Shown piece by piece: positions 26,327 through 35,944 of a DNA stretch of 64,000 bases. The first letter of the stretch is position 1, and every line of letters starts with the position of its first letter. The notes below the pieces were generated by a model. The model saw only the letters and a program-made list of their open reading frames with translations. It did no database searches and was not told the DNA's origin. Both the position numbers and the translations under genes were made by a program. The stretch is taken from positions 3,596,001 to 3,660,000 of the forward strand of contig NZ_CP181045.1 of NCBI RefSeq assembly GCF_047795645.1, written 5' to 3'. This DNA comes from Salipaludibacillus sp047795645. GTDB lineage: Bacteria > Bacillota > Bacilli > Bacillales > Salisediminibacteriaceae.

Positions 26327-26466
26327 AAAACACCCTCCTAATATCCTGTATTAGAAGTTGATTTACGTAAGGAGTATTTTAGGGCTTCTACCTCAAGGTT
26401 CAACCCCTGTTCGTGCTCCCTAGACCATCAAAACCTTGTCATACCAACGGTTAAAAGGGTATAAAT

Positions 26467-26543
26467 TGGTGACCCTGAGAGGATTTGAACCTCCGACCTG
26501 CCGCTTAGGAGGCGGCTGCTCTATCCTGCTGAGCTACAGAGTC
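26467..26543 (-). tRNA. tRNA-Arg (anticodon CCU), probable prophage attachment site
   Basis: A 77-nt cloverleaf on the minus strand: acceptor GACTCTG pairing with CAGGGTC, D-arm GCTC...GAGC, anticodon stem GCCGC/GCGGC with loop CTCCTAA (anticodon CCT), T-arm with GGTTCAAATCC, then A-CCA encoded. Its 3' end faces the integrase gene. The other attachment half lies outside the window, so the core repeat cannot be measured. Confidence 0.93.
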
Positions 26544-26696
26544 CTATCGAATTTCTCACTTGTCATATTATATAGGAAATAAGCTGAGTTTCAAAGGGGT
26601 AATTTTAGGTATTGCACTATTTTTGTTAGGACATGTTTGGTAGAAGCTAATCAATCACTATCATTATCACGATTAGCCTCTACCTATTGGCCTGCC

Positions 26697-27473
26697 CTAC
26701 AACAATCCCATGTGCTTCAGTCCGTACGCAATTCCGTCATCATCTACATCTTTTGAAACAAAGCTGGCTGCCTCTTTGGCTGCTGGTACGGCATTGCCCA
26801 TTGCGACGCTGTTTGGTGTAAACTCAAGCATTTCAATATCGTTAGGACCGTCGCCAAACACGTATACATCTTCCTTTTTCATCGCGAGCTTCGTAACGAT
26901 TGCTTCAATCCCCTCAGCTTTTGAGCCACCTTTTGGGAGCACGTCCATCGAGAATTCATGCCAACGAATAAAATCAAAAGCATTGGCAAATTCTTTTACA
27001 TACTTCATTTCTTCCTCAGCGGTGCAGAATAATAAAGATTGATAAATATCTCTGCCATCCAAATAGGAAGGATCATAATCTGGGTGCCCGTACATCAAAG
27101 AGCCCATGCTCGATTGAATATGGTCGTGGAATGGAATGTTCGCTTTCATATCTTTATGATCCATAAATACGACAGGATGATCCGTTTTAACAGCCTCTTC
27201 GGTAAGACGAATCAACTCTTTTTTGTCTAAGACTGTTTTATGTATCGGTTGTTCATCCAAAACAACGTATTGACCATTAAAACTAACGTATGTAGATATC
27301 CCTAGTTTTTTGCGTAGATCTGGAAACATAAAAGGTCCTCGTCCAGTAGCAATCGCGACATGGTGCCCTGCTTGTTTCAATTTTTCAATTGCCTCTTCTG
27401 TTGAAGCTGGCAATTCTTTTTCGTGATCTAGTAACGTTCCATCAATATCGAAGAAAATCAATTTTTTGTTCAT
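26697..27473 (-). CDS. Cof-type HAD-family phosphatase
   Basis: A 258-residue HAD hydrolase. Motif I is FFDIDGTLLDHE with the nucleophile Asp and the acid Asp two residues on. A Thr/Gly motif II (AIATGRG) follows, then Lys near residue 195 (GGSKAEGI), and motif IV GDGPNDIEML. The type C2 cap in the middle places it with the Cof/YkrA-type sugar phosphatases. It is the first chromosomal gene after the tRNA. Substrate unknown, probably a sugar phosphate or flavin intermediate. Confidence 0.88.
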   Translation of the reverse strand: MNKKLIFFDIDGTLLDHEKELPASTEEAIEKLKQAGHHVAIATGRGPFMFPDLRKKLGISTYVSFNGQYVVLDEQPIHKTVLDKKELIRLTEEAVKTDHPVVFMDHKDMKANIPFHDHIQSSMGSLMYGHPDYDPSYLDGRDIYQSLLFCTAEEEMKYVKEFANAFDFIRWHEFSMDVLPKGGSKAEGIEAIVTKLAMKKEDVYVFGDGPNDIEMLEFTPNSVAMGNAVPAAKEAASFVSKDVDDDGIAYGLKHMGLL

Positions 27474-27586
27474 CTTTTCCGTTCACCTTCACTTCCTCGT
27501 TCATTTATGTAGTCGGTCCATTTATGCAACAATTACTCTATTATACGTGAATTTTAATACATTCGCCATTATATGATGCAAAACCA

Positions 27587-27614
27587 TTGTAGATTTTCTT
27601 TCAACTGTTATAAT
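27587..27614 (+). promoter_or_regulatory. SigA-type promoter of metA
   Basis: TTGTAG (27587-27592) and TATAAT (27609-27614) are separated by 16 bp, about 50 bp before the metA start. No S-box or T-box leader is seen in the short leader, so regulation would need a protein or be constitutive. Confidence 0.5.
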
Positions 27615-27666
27615 AAAGCTTATTAAAAATTCTAAACGTTCGCACACAGTAGCGGAGGGGTTCCTT

Positions 27667-28581
27667 ATGCCAATTAAAATACCAAAACGATTACCTGCAA
27701 GGCAAGTACTTGAAAAAGAGAATATTTTTATCATGGAAGATCAACGGGCGGAGTCTCAGGAGATTCGTCCATTAAATATTGTGATTTTAAATTTGATGCC
27801 TGACAAACAAAAAACCGAGGCTCATTTATTGCGCTTGCTTGGGAACACACCACTGCAGTTAAACATTACTTTTCTAAAAACTGTCACGTATGAACCTAAG
27901 AATGAGAGCAAATCGCATATGGCTGATTTCTATACAGATTTTGAAAGTATTCGTCACCGCAAATTTGATGGCATGATTGTCACTGGTGCTCCGATTGAGC
28001 ACTTTCAGTTTGAAGAGGTGCAGTATTGGGATGAGATGGCTCAGATCATGGATTGGGCAGAAGAAAATGTCACCTCCAATTTGCATATTTGTTGGGGCGC
28101 CCAAGCGGCCTTATATCATCACTATGGGATTGATAAGTTTCCATTAAGTGAAAAATGTTCGGGCATTTTTCGACACAAAATTTTTAATGGACAGGGAAAA
28201 ATTGAACTTCTCAGAGGTTTTGACGACGAATTCATCGCTCCACATTCTCGTTACACGAATATCTCTGCCGAGGAATTGGACAACCATGAAGACTTACAGT
28301 TGTTAGCTACGTCTAAAGAAGCTGGGCCTTTTCTAATAATGTCAAAAAACGGTAAGCACATTATGGCTACTGGTCACTTAGAATATGACACGGTCACTCT
28401 CAAGGAAGAGTATGAACGTGATTTAGACCGTGGCTTAAATGTCCGTATTCCTGCCCATTATTTTCCGAACAATGACCCAAATGTGGCACCAATGAACCGC
28501 TGGCGCTCACATGCACACCTTCTTTTTTCGAACTGGCTCAATTATTACGTTTACCAACAAACGCCATTCGAATGGAAGTGA
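27667..28581 (+). CDS. metA: Homoserine O-acetyltransferase (MetA family)
   Basis: A 304-residue MetA-family enzyme for the first step of methionine synthesis: homoserine plus an acyl-CoA gives O-acyl-homoserine. The catalytic Cys142 is in HICWGAQ; the His/Glu pair lies in ATGHLEYD. Residue 111 is Glu (GAPIEH). Glu at this position marks acetyl-CoA use in Bacillus enzymes, whereas Gly marks succinyl-CoA use in E. coli, so an acetyltransferase is predicted despite the historic succinyltransferase name. GGAGGGG precedes the ATG. It stands alone on the plus strand. Confidence 0.92.
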   Translation: MPIKIPKRLPARQVLEKENIFIMEDQRAESQEIRPLNIVILNLMPDKQKTEAHLLRLLGNTPLQLNITFLKTVTYEPKNESKSHMADFYTDFESIRHRKFDGMIVTGAPIEHFQFEEVQYWDEMAQIMDWAEENVTSNLHICWGAQAALYHHYGIDKFPLSEKCSGIFRHKIFNGQGKIELLRGFDDEFIAPHSRYTNISAEELDNHEDLQLLATSKEAGPFLIMSKNGKHIMATGHLEYDTVTLKEEYERDLDRGLNVRIPAHYFPNNDPNVAPMNRWRSHAHLLFSNWLNYYVYQQTPFEWK

Positions 28582-28673
28582 ATCTAAGTTGGTTTTATGG
28601 AGAATTTCACAAACTAAGTTCGAACGAAATTGGGAAACTTACGTTAAATTCTGCGTAGAATAGGAGTTTCATC

Positions 28674-30131
28674 ATGACGAAACGGAATCAAACGATGATG
28701 CAGTTCTTTGAATGGCATTTGATCAACGATGGCGACCACTGGAATAGACTGACTTTACTTGCGTCGGAACTTGAATCACATGGGATAAACGCTCTTTGGA
28801 TTCCTCCTGCCACAAAAGGTACCTCTCAAGCTGATAATGGCTATGGAATCTACGATGCCTATGACTTGGGCGAATTTGATCAGAAAAATACAGTGAGAAC
28901 GAAGTATGGTACGAAGGATGAATTAATTAAAGGGATTCAAGCTTGTCATCAGCACAATATTAGAATCTATGCCGATGTTGTTATGAACCACCTTGCTGGG
29001 GCTGATGAAACGGAAACGTTTGAGGTTGTAGAAGTTGATGCTGATGATCGACACGAAGTAGTTTCAGAACCGTTTGAAATTGAAGGCTGGACAAAATTTA
29101 CGTTCCCTGGTAGAGCTGGAGTTCATTCGTCCTTCCAGTGGAATTTCCATCATTTTAATGGGACAGATTATGATGAATCGCGATCTGTCCGCGGCATCTA
29201 TCGTATTTTAGGAGACCATAAACGTTGGAACCATCACGTAGACAATGAATTTGGGAACTATGATTACTTAATGTTTGCGAATATTGATTACCACCATCCC
29301 GAAGTCCGGACAGAAATGATACATTGGGGGAAGTGGTTCGCAGAAGTAACCGCATGTAATGGATTTAGGCTCGATGCGATTAAGCATATCAATCATCAAT
29401 TTCTTGACGAATTTATTTCGGATATACGTGAAGAATTTGGTGAGAAGTTTTATTTCGTCGGTGAATATTGGAATCCAGATTTAGAAGCATGCTCTAGTTT
29501 TCTCGAATCTGTTGATTATCAAATTGATTTGTTCGACGTAGGTCTTCACTATCGATTTTACGAGGCTTCGCTGGCTAAAAGTGATTTCGATATGAGAGGT
29601 ATGTTTGACGATACGCTCGTCGCAGCACATCCGATGAATGCGGTCACGTTTGTCGATAATCATGATTCGCAACCTGGTGAATCATTAGAGTCATGGATAG
29701 GAGATTGGTTCAAACCTCTCGCCTATGCACTCATCCTTTTACGTAAAGACGGATATCCTTGTCTGTTTTACGGAGATTACATTGGCATAAGTGGAGATGA
29801 TCCTATCCAAGGAAAAAAGGAGATAATTGATCCTTTATTAGACGCACGAAACCAATACGCGTACGGTGAACAACACGATTATTTCGATCATAAAAATACG
29901 ATTGGTTGGGTTCGTCTCGGTGATAAAGACATCGATCATTCCGGATGCGCTGTTATTATTTCTAACGGTGAGGACGGCCATAAAAAAATGTTTGTTGGCG
30001 AAGAACGTGCTCAGGAAACCTGGATCGACTTAACAAACAATTCCCAGGATACTATTGTAATTGACGATAATGGGTATGGAGAATTTACTGTCAAAGGTGA
30101 ATCTGTCTCTGTATATATTGCAAAACAATAA
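28674..30131 (+). CDS. Cytoplasmic alpha-amylase (GH13_5)
   Basis: A 485-residue GH13 alpha-amylase lacking a signal peptide. Conserved regions: ADVVMNH, GFRLDAIKHI with the nucleophile Asp, FYFVGEYWN with the acid Glu, and FVDNHDSQ with the transition-state Asp. The N-terminus NQTMMQFFEWH is typical of the B. licheniformis-like GH13_5 group. Lack of export signal points to intracellular glycogen or maltodextrin breakdown. A degraded copy of its last ~55 codons lies at 42112-42250, part of a large duplication. Confidence 0.92.
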   Translation: MTKRNQTMMQFFEWHLINDGDHWNRLTLLASELESHGINALWIPPATKGTSQADNGYGIYDAYDLGEFDQKNTVRTKYGTKDELIKGIQACHQHNIRIYADVVMNHLAGADETETFEVVEVDADDRHEVVSEPFEIEGWTKFTFPGRAGVHSSFQWNFHHFNGTDYDESRSVRGIYRILGDHKRWNHHVDNEFGNYDYLMFANIDYHHPEVRTEMIHWGKWFAEVTACNGFRLDAIKHINHQFLDEFISDIREEFGEKFYFVGEYWNPDLEACSSFLESVDYQIDLFDVGLHYRFYEASLAKSDFDMRGMFDDTLVAAHPMNAVTFVDNHDSQPGESLESWIGDWFKPLAYALILLRKDGYPCLFYGDYIGISGDDPIQGKKEIIDPLLDARNQYAYGEQHDYFDHKNTIGWVRLGDKDIDHSGCAVIISNGEDGHKKMFVGEERAQETWIDLTNNSQDTIVIDDNGYGEFTVKGESVSVYIAKQ

Positions 30132-30152
30132 TATATCTTTATATTACAAATC

Positions 30153-30188
30153 AAAACCTCTTTCCTGCTTTTACAGAGAAGAGGTTTT
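30153..30188 (+). terminator. Terminator of the amylase gene
   Basis: AAAACCTCTT (30153-30162) pairs with AAGAGGTTTT (30179-30188), followed by a T run. It lies 22 bp after the amylase stop and on the genomic side of the IS1182 zone. Confidence 0.75.
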
Positions 30189-30308
30189 TTACTTTTAATC
30201 AATAATTAATATTACAAAATTCTTAACAAATTTAAAGCATTGGCATCTTGCTGGTACTTTTTATTTTTGTAATTTAAAATCTTGTGAATAAAATATAAGT
30301 AACTTATA

Positions 30309-32044
30309 ATTGAGTCAATTTCATAATGCATTTTCTGAATAAAGTCAGAAGCGCAGAATATCAAAAGTACTCTTTTAAAAAATCGTCACTTTAAAAGCTA
30401 GTGTTGATAGTTGAAAACTTGCTCGCTTGCCGCAGGCAATGTTTCAGCTAATCGGGGGAAACCGCCCCGATGGATCTTCAGCTATTGCTCTTCCTGCAGG
30501 CGTCTCACAGATTTTCAACATCAACGATCAAAAATTTTGTATACCTTTAAGCAGCTTTCTGTCCTTGGCTTCTCTTTGTTTTCAGTCGTAATCCTGCGAG
30601 TTTCATGGCATTGTAAACAAGTGTAGTAAAGTCAAAATGAACTTTCGCTCTTTCTCCTGTTCGGTATCGTATATTGTTTAGTTGAAATTGTTCTTTTAGA
30701 TACGCAATCACTCGTTCAGAGGAACTTCGTTCTTTATAGATCGTCTTCCATGATTCAGTACCTCTTGCTGGAGCACTATATTTCCGCAAGTCTGTATCCA
30801 TTTTTATCTTAAAGACCTTTTGACATAGCGAGTCATGAGCGAGTGGACACTCTCCACATTCTTTTGGTTGGGTAAATTTTAATGTTTGGTACTTCTTATC
30901 AAAGCTGTCATATCGGTAAGAATGTTCTCTCACACAGGTTGGGGCAAAGTGTTTATCAAAGCCAAGTGGCTCCGGTTCATTCCGCTTATTATAAGCTATA
31001 ATCGAATAGCCTTTCATCCGATGAACCTGTTCATAGATAGCTGGATAATCATAGCCAGCATCCATCGTCACGTGTTTCATCTGAAAATGAGGAAAATGCG
31101 TTTGAATGCCCTTTAATAACGGAATCGCAGCTTTACCATCATTTAAGTTACCGCTAGACATGAGAGATTCGAGAATAAATTGACTCTTTGTTTCAACGGC
31201 GATATGACCCTTGAAGCCATACCAAAAAACATTTTTACCGTCACTGTTCTTTTTGATGCCCCATTCTGGACCGAGAGGGATCTCATCTTCAAGGTTGTCA
31301 AAAGGTATGTCCAATTGATCTTCGATTTTCTTTTTATAAACCGGAAGAGAAGCTTCAAATTCTTCTTTTTCTTTGAGCCATGCCGATTGTTCTTCCTTGT
31401 TTTTACAGCCGCGTTTTTTCGGCTCGGGTTTCGGTGTATCATCTTTCTTTTCTTTGGAAGGGGCTTTATCTTTCGCTTCGATATGTGTCGCATCAATGGC
31501 CACATTGAAGTCCGAAATATACCCATCATCTATAGCTTCATGGACGAGTTGATGGTTGATATCTTTCAGTACAGAAGAAGCTTTAATCTCACTTACCATG
31601 CGGGAGTAAGAAGCTTCCGAAGGAATTGCGTCTGCCACACCAAATCCGCAATCTCTTTTAAACTGAATGTCATCTTTCAGGCGTTTAACTAAGAGTTTTA
31701 CTTCACTAATTCTTTCCACATAACGAATAATCAACGATTGGATCATCGCTGGATAATTCAGCTTTACAGGGCGACCCAAACGTGATTTTTTGAGCACCAT
31801 GAGTACAATAGGACCGGTGGTCAGTGTTGAAAATAACTCATCGTAACGTTGGGTAGGTTCTAAATCGTATAAAACATCTATACTTAGTAGGCTCTCTTGT
31901 CGTAAAATGGACATAGGAGTCTTCCCTCCAGTCAAATTAGTTTGTTCGCTACTTACTAAATTCGACAGTTGGGGAGGTACTCCTTTTTTTGTCTCTTAAA
32001 TCTCTTGGGCCACAAGGGCTCTGAATTATGAAATTGACTCAATT
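30309..32044 (-). mobile_element. IS1182-family insertion sequence, copy 1
   Basis: An element with terminal inverted repeats AATTGAGTCAATTTCATAAT at about 30309 and 32044 (right copy inverted). It carries one transposase gene and a noncoding part (30360-30540) with a strong stem: GTTGATAGTTGAAAA and its near complement TTTTCAACATCAAC, plus CGGGG/CCCCG inside. A precise target duplication cannot be fixed. Confidence 0.8.
30547..31914 (-). CDS. IS1182-family transposase (copy 1)
   Basis: A 455-residue DDE-type transposase of the IS1182 family. The catalytic core has VAIDATHIEAKDKAP (first Asp), MDAGYDYPAIYEQ (second Asp) and YKERSSSERVIAYLKEQ (Glu). A Cys cluster CGECPLAHDSLC lies between the last two. 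The ATG at 31914 has GGAGG 8 nt upstream. It looks intact. It is about two-thirds identical to the neighbouring copy 2 and in the same orientation. Confidence 0.92.
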   Translation of the reverse strand: MSILRQESLLSIDVLYDLEPTQRYDELFSTLTTGPIVLMVLKKSRLGRPVKLNYPAMIQSLIIRYVERISEVKLLVKRLKDDIQFKRDCGFGVADAIPSEASYSRMVSEIKASSVLKDINHQLVHEAIDDGYISDFNVAIDATHIEAKDKAPSKEKKDDTPKPEPKKRGCKNKEEQSAWLKEKEEFEASLPVYKKKIEDQLDIPFDNLEDEIPLGPEWGIKKNSDGKNVFWYGFKGHIAVETKSQFILESLMSSGNLNDGKAAIPLLKGIQTHFPHFQMKHVTMDAGYDYPAIYEQVHRMKGYSIIAYNKRNEPEPLGFDKHFAPTCVREHSYRYDSFDKKYQTLKFTQPKECGECPLAHDSLCQKVFKIKMDTDLRKYSAPARGTESWKTIYKERSSSERVIAYLKEQFQLNNIRYRTGERAKVHFDFTTLVYNAMKLAGLRLKTKRSQGQKAA

Positions 32045-32151
32045 GTAAGTAATTAATTAATCAATTGGAGTTGCTTGCTGTGAGTGATAACAAAATTCAA
32101 GATATCTTTATTATGAAAAAAACAAATTTAATAAAAAGAAGTTTGATTATG

Positions 32152-33723
32152 CATATGAATCAATTTCATAATTCACCTTTTTAAAAATTCAAAGACCTGC
32201 AGAATTTTAATAATGTCGTTTTTAAAAATTTCTTTAAGCAGCTTGTTGCTGATTTAACAGTAAATTGATACGATCACTTGCTAATTTTGATGCATTATAA
32301 ATAAGCGTGACGATGTCAAAATGAACTTTTGCGCGTTTTCCCGTTCGATAACGTACATTGTCTAGTTGATAATATTCCTTTAGATAAGCATTGACGCGTT
32401 CTACTGCTGAGCGGCGTTTGGATAGATGTTTCCATGCTTTTGAACCACGTGCTGGTGCTGTATATTTTCGGAGGTCTGTCGTGATTTTTACTTTATAAAC
32501 CTTTTGGCAAATGCCTTCGTTAGCTAAAGGACAGTCGCTACATTCTTTTGGACTTGTGTATTTCAACGTTTCATACTTGGCATCAAAACTATCATAACGA
32601 TAGGAATGTTCCCTAAAACAGGTTGGGGCAAAGTGTTTATCAAACCCGATGGGTTCTGCTTCATTTTTCTTATTATAAGCAATCACAGATTGGTTTCCCA
32701 TTCGATGAACTTGTTCATAAATAGGGGCGTAGTCATAGCCTGCGTCCATTGTCTGGTAGGCCAAAGAAGGCAAGGATAGGCATTCATCCACTCCCTTTAA
32801 TAAAGGAATAGCTGCTTTTCCATCATTCAAACTGCCAGAAGAAAAAAGGGACTGTAAAATGTATTGACTGGATGTACCAACAGCTAAGTGACCTTTGTAG
32901 CCGTACCAAAAGACATTTTTTCCTTCGCTGTTCTTCTTTACACCCCATTTAGGGTCTTGAGGAACTTCCGAACGTAACTCATGTAAAGGAACATCCAACT
33001 GAGCTTCTATTTTCTTTTCGAAAAGTGGAAGATTTGCTTCCTTTTCTGCTTGTTCCATCAGCCATTGTTCTCGCTCGTCTTTACGTTTGCGCCCACGCTT
33101 GTTAGGTTCTGCTTTTGGCTTTTCTTCTTTTGGTGGTGCTTGATCACGTGCTTCAAAATGGGTGGCGTCAATAGCGACCGTGTCATCCATAATAAAGCCT
33201 TCCGCCATGGCTTGAAGAACAACTTTCTCTTGTGATTCCTCTAAAACAATAGAGTCATCCAGTTTCGTTATAAGTCGTGAATAGGCAGCTTCAGAGGGAG
33301 TATTGTCAGACACAAGAAAACCACAATTCAACTTAAATATAAAGTCATCATTCAAACGTTTTATTAAGTCCTTCATCGTTGGAATGCGCTCAACGATTCG
33401 TACAAACATAGAAATAACCATTGCCGCATAATTCAGCTCTACGGGTGCACCAAGTCGGGATTTTTTGGTTATTTCATCGTGGATCGCATCTAAATCTATC
33501 GCTGAAATAATCGATTCATAACGTTGGGTAGGTTCCATCTCATATAAGTCTTGAATGCTAAATAAGCTCGTTTGTCGTATAATGGCCATAGGGAGTATTT
33601 CCTCCAGTCTTTTTGGTTGTTTTGGTCAACCACCATTATACAGGACTTGGGGAGGTACTTCCTTTTTTGTGTCTCAAACTCCTTGGGACGCAAGGGCTCT
33701 AAATTATGAAATTCACTCATATG
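32152..33723 (-). mobile_element. IS1182-family insertion sequence, copy 2
   Basis: A related element flanked by terminal repeats of the type CATATGA.T.AATTTCATAATT at about 32152 and, inverted, 33723. It lies 110 bp from copy 1, same orientation, but is diverged in both transposase and termini, so it is a separate IS species rather than a tandem duplication. Confidence 0.8.
32234..33589 (-). CDS. IS1182-family transposase (copy 2)
   Basis: A 451-residue IS1182-family transposase, apparently intact. Catalytic features: VAIDATHFEARDQAP, MDAGYDYAPIYEQVHR and SKRRSAVERVNAYLKEY, with a Cys cluster CSDCPLANEGIC. GGAGG lies about 11 nt before the ATG. It differs from copy 1 throughout but keeps all core motifs. 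Confidence 0.92.
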   Translation of the reverse strand: MAIIRQTSLFSIQDLYEMEPTQRYESIISAIDLDAIHDEITKKSRLGAPVELNYAAMVISMFVRIVERIPTMKDLIKRLNDDFIFKLNCGFLVSDNTPSEAAYSRLITKLDDSIVLEESQEKVVLQAMAEGFIMDDTVAIDATHFEARDQAPPKEEKPKAEPNKRGRKRKDEREQWLMEQAEKEANLPLFEKKIEAQLDVPLHELRSEVPQDPKWGVKKNSEGKNVFWYGYKGHLAVGTSSQYILQSLFSSGSLNDGKAAIPLLKGVDECLSLPSLAYQTMDAGYDYAPIYEQVHRMGNQSVIAYNKKNEAEPIGFDKHFAPTCFREHSYRYDSFDAKYETLKYTSPKECSDCPLANEGICQKVYKVKITTDLRKYTAPARGSKAWKHLSKRRSAVERVNAYLKEYYQLDNVRYRTGKRAKVHFDIVTLIYNASKLASDRINLLLNQQQAA

Positions 33724-34034
33724 ATTTGCTAAAATATATAAAAAATTTTAGAGACGCATCAGCACACAGCAGACCGTCGATTCTCAATGTGACAAAATTT
33801 GACAAATTTTCACCTGGACAGCGTGTAACAAATTTTGCGACAGATGCTAAAATTAAGAAGCGCGATAGAAAAAGTCATTTTTCAAATAAGAAAATGCATG
33901 ATTTTACCTGTATGTTTAATATAAATTGATTTTTTAGTTTATATTAAACAGCTTGTTTATTTAAGAAAATTAACAAATTTTAAGCATCAGCATCTTGCTG
34001 GTGCTTTTTTGGTGCATAAAATTCCAAGTAATAA

Positions 34035-34353
34035 TTAGGTGCTACTGAATAACTGAAAATACTGATTGTGACAGTGGTTTCCACCTATTTTATTGGAGTT
34101 AGGTGCAAAGGAATGAGCGCAATAAGTCCAAAAACCTTGCACGTTAAAGAGTTTTGCCAGCTATAAACACGAAGGATGCCTCTTTCATGGCGAGACTCCT
34201 GCGGTATTGGAAGTCCGGTCAAGACCCTGCAGGGCATTTTCCCGAAGCGGCTTGACGACTTCACCGCGGAAAGCGAAGGCATGAAAGAGGCATCCTACTC
34301 TGATAAAAAACCAAGAATCTTTGTAAAGACCTATGTTATTCAGTAGACCCTAA
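34035..34353. repeat. MITE-like palindromic repeat, copy A
   Basis: A 319-bp element with terminal inverted repeats of about 19 bp (TTAGG..CTACTGAATAAC, two mismatches). Inside, GGATGCCTCTTTCATG (34174-34189) is a perfect inverted match to 34280-34295, enclosing GAAGTC/GACTTC and TCAAG/CTTGA stems. It encodes no transposase and would fold almost entirely into one structure. Confidence 0.75.
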
Positions 34354-34645
34354 TTAAGGGATACTGAATAACTAAAAATACTGATTGTTATGAGGGTTAC
34401 CGGCTCTTTTTACGCAGTTACGTGCAAAGGATGATCGCAATATAGCCCATAAACCTTGCAGGTTAGAGGGCTTTTCCGACTATAAACACTAGGGATGACT
34501 CTTTCATGGCAAGACTCCTGCGGTATTGGAAGTCCTGACAAGACCCTGCAGGGCATTTGCCCGAAGCGGCTTGACGACTTCACCGCGGAAAGCGAAGCCA
34601 TGAAAGAGGCATCCTACTCTGATAAATACAGTTATTTCTTTGCAA
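34354..34645. repeat. MITE-like palindromic repeat, copy B (3' truncated)
   Basis: A second copy directly abutting copy A, beginning TTAAGGGATACTGAATAAC and sharing the whole palindromic core. It differs at many positions, so the pair is old, and it lacks a recognisable right terminal repeat. About 150 bp of plain AT-rich sequence follows before the aspartokinase terminator. Confidence 0.7.
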
Positions 34646-34797
34646 AGACTTGATAAGAGTGGGTGCGTAAGAAAGAAATTAACGATTTTAACACACCCAA
34701 ATTCACTGGGTTTCCTCAAAAATGTTGATATAAATGTATTTCAATGGATTAGGTACACTTATAATTTATCTGTGTATTTCTCAAAACATTAACCACG

Positions 34798-34832
34798 AAA
34801 AAGGATGTGAAGAAAATCTTCGCATCCTTTTT
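34798..34832. terminator. Terminator at truncated aspartokinase
   Basis: AAAAAGGATGTGAAGA (34798-34813) pairs with TCTTCGCATCCTTTTT (34817-34832). The same terminator, nearly identical, follows the intact aspartokinase at 42267-42291, confirming that the duplicated block includes this region. Confidence 0.8.
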
Positions 34833-34850
34833 GACGTCGTCCAATTATAA

Positions 34851-35760
34851 CTACTGGCTTACTGGCGTGAAATACGCATAATACAAAGATTGTACCGCTA
34901 AATCCGCTTGACTTGCATTGACGCCAAACATCATGCTCACTTCAGATGATCCTTGATTAATCATTTTTATATTGACCCCAGCATTGGATAGGGCCGCTGT
35001 CGCCATAGAAGCGACTCCTACCGCCTTGGCCATCCCTTCACCGACAACCATCACGATTGCTAGGTTTCGTTCGACATGAACCTCCTCCACAAATAATTCT
35101 GTGCGAATGCGATGCAAAATCCGCTCCTCTTTCCCATTCTGTAAATGATGAGATCGAATGATAACGGACATATTATCAATCCCAGAAGGCGTGTGCTCAA
35201 ATGAAATCTCTTCCGCCTCAAGAATCTCTAACAATTTCCTCCCAAACCCAACTTCTTTGTTCATCAAATATTTTCTGAGGTTAATGCTGCAAAAACCTTC
35301 ATCACTTGCAATACCAACAACTGCTAATCCATCTAACACACGATCAGAAACAATTTGTGTCCCTGTTGCTTGAGGATCATTCGTATTTTTAATAAGTACT
35401 GGAATTTTCTTCTTCACAACAGGTTGCAAAGCCTCGTCATGAAACACCGAAAAACCAGAATAGGCTAACTCACGCATTTCTCGATACGTAATTTCTTTCA
35501 TTTTGTGTGGATCACTTACGAGTGTTGGGTTAACACTATAAATCGAATTGACGTCAGTAAAATTCTCATATAAATCGGCACCTACTCCAGCTGCCACAAT
35601 TGATCCAGTAATGTCAGATCCACCTCGTGGAAACGTGACAATGTTACCCATTTTTGAAACACCGAAGAACCCTGGAATGACCAAAATGCCTTGTCGATCT
35701 CTCAGTTTTGCCAATTCTTCATACGCTTCTGGTAATATCCGTGCATTTCCTAAGTATACT
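34851..35760 (-). pseudogene. Aspartokinase, 5'-truncated duplicate
   Basis: Matches the C-terminal two-thirds of the intact aspartokinase at 42323-43690 at roughly 93% DNA identity, with almost all differences silent. Homology stops abruptly near 35752, within the codons for ARILPEAYEE, so the N-terminal ATP-binding FGGSS region is absent. An internal ATG at 35714 could start a product with part of the kinase fold and both ACT regulatory domains. It is probably a broken copy, though a free regulatory fragment is possible. Confidence 0.85.
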
Positions 35761-35944
35761 GTGTTTCAATTTAAGTTAAAGAAGCGTGGTCAAACTCCAC
35801 CGTTTTTAGACGGTATAAGCTTTTAGCCTTGCCATTTATTTTTACTTTGATCTTGATTTTTCATACCTGGGCTTACATCTGAAGGCGAAATTCTATTTTA
35901 TGCGGAAGTAGACACTTATGATATCTAGACTCATACAGAATTAA

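Noticed and set aside
27474..27666. SAM riboswitch in front of metA
   Set aside because: The 200-bp leader lacks the conserved S-box segments and an anti-terminator/terminator pair; only a SigA-type promoter is visible.
30295..32052. A TAAGTAA target duplication around IS1182 copy 1
   Set aside because: The repeats would lie at unequal distances from the two terminal repeats, so this is probably chance in AT-rich DNA.
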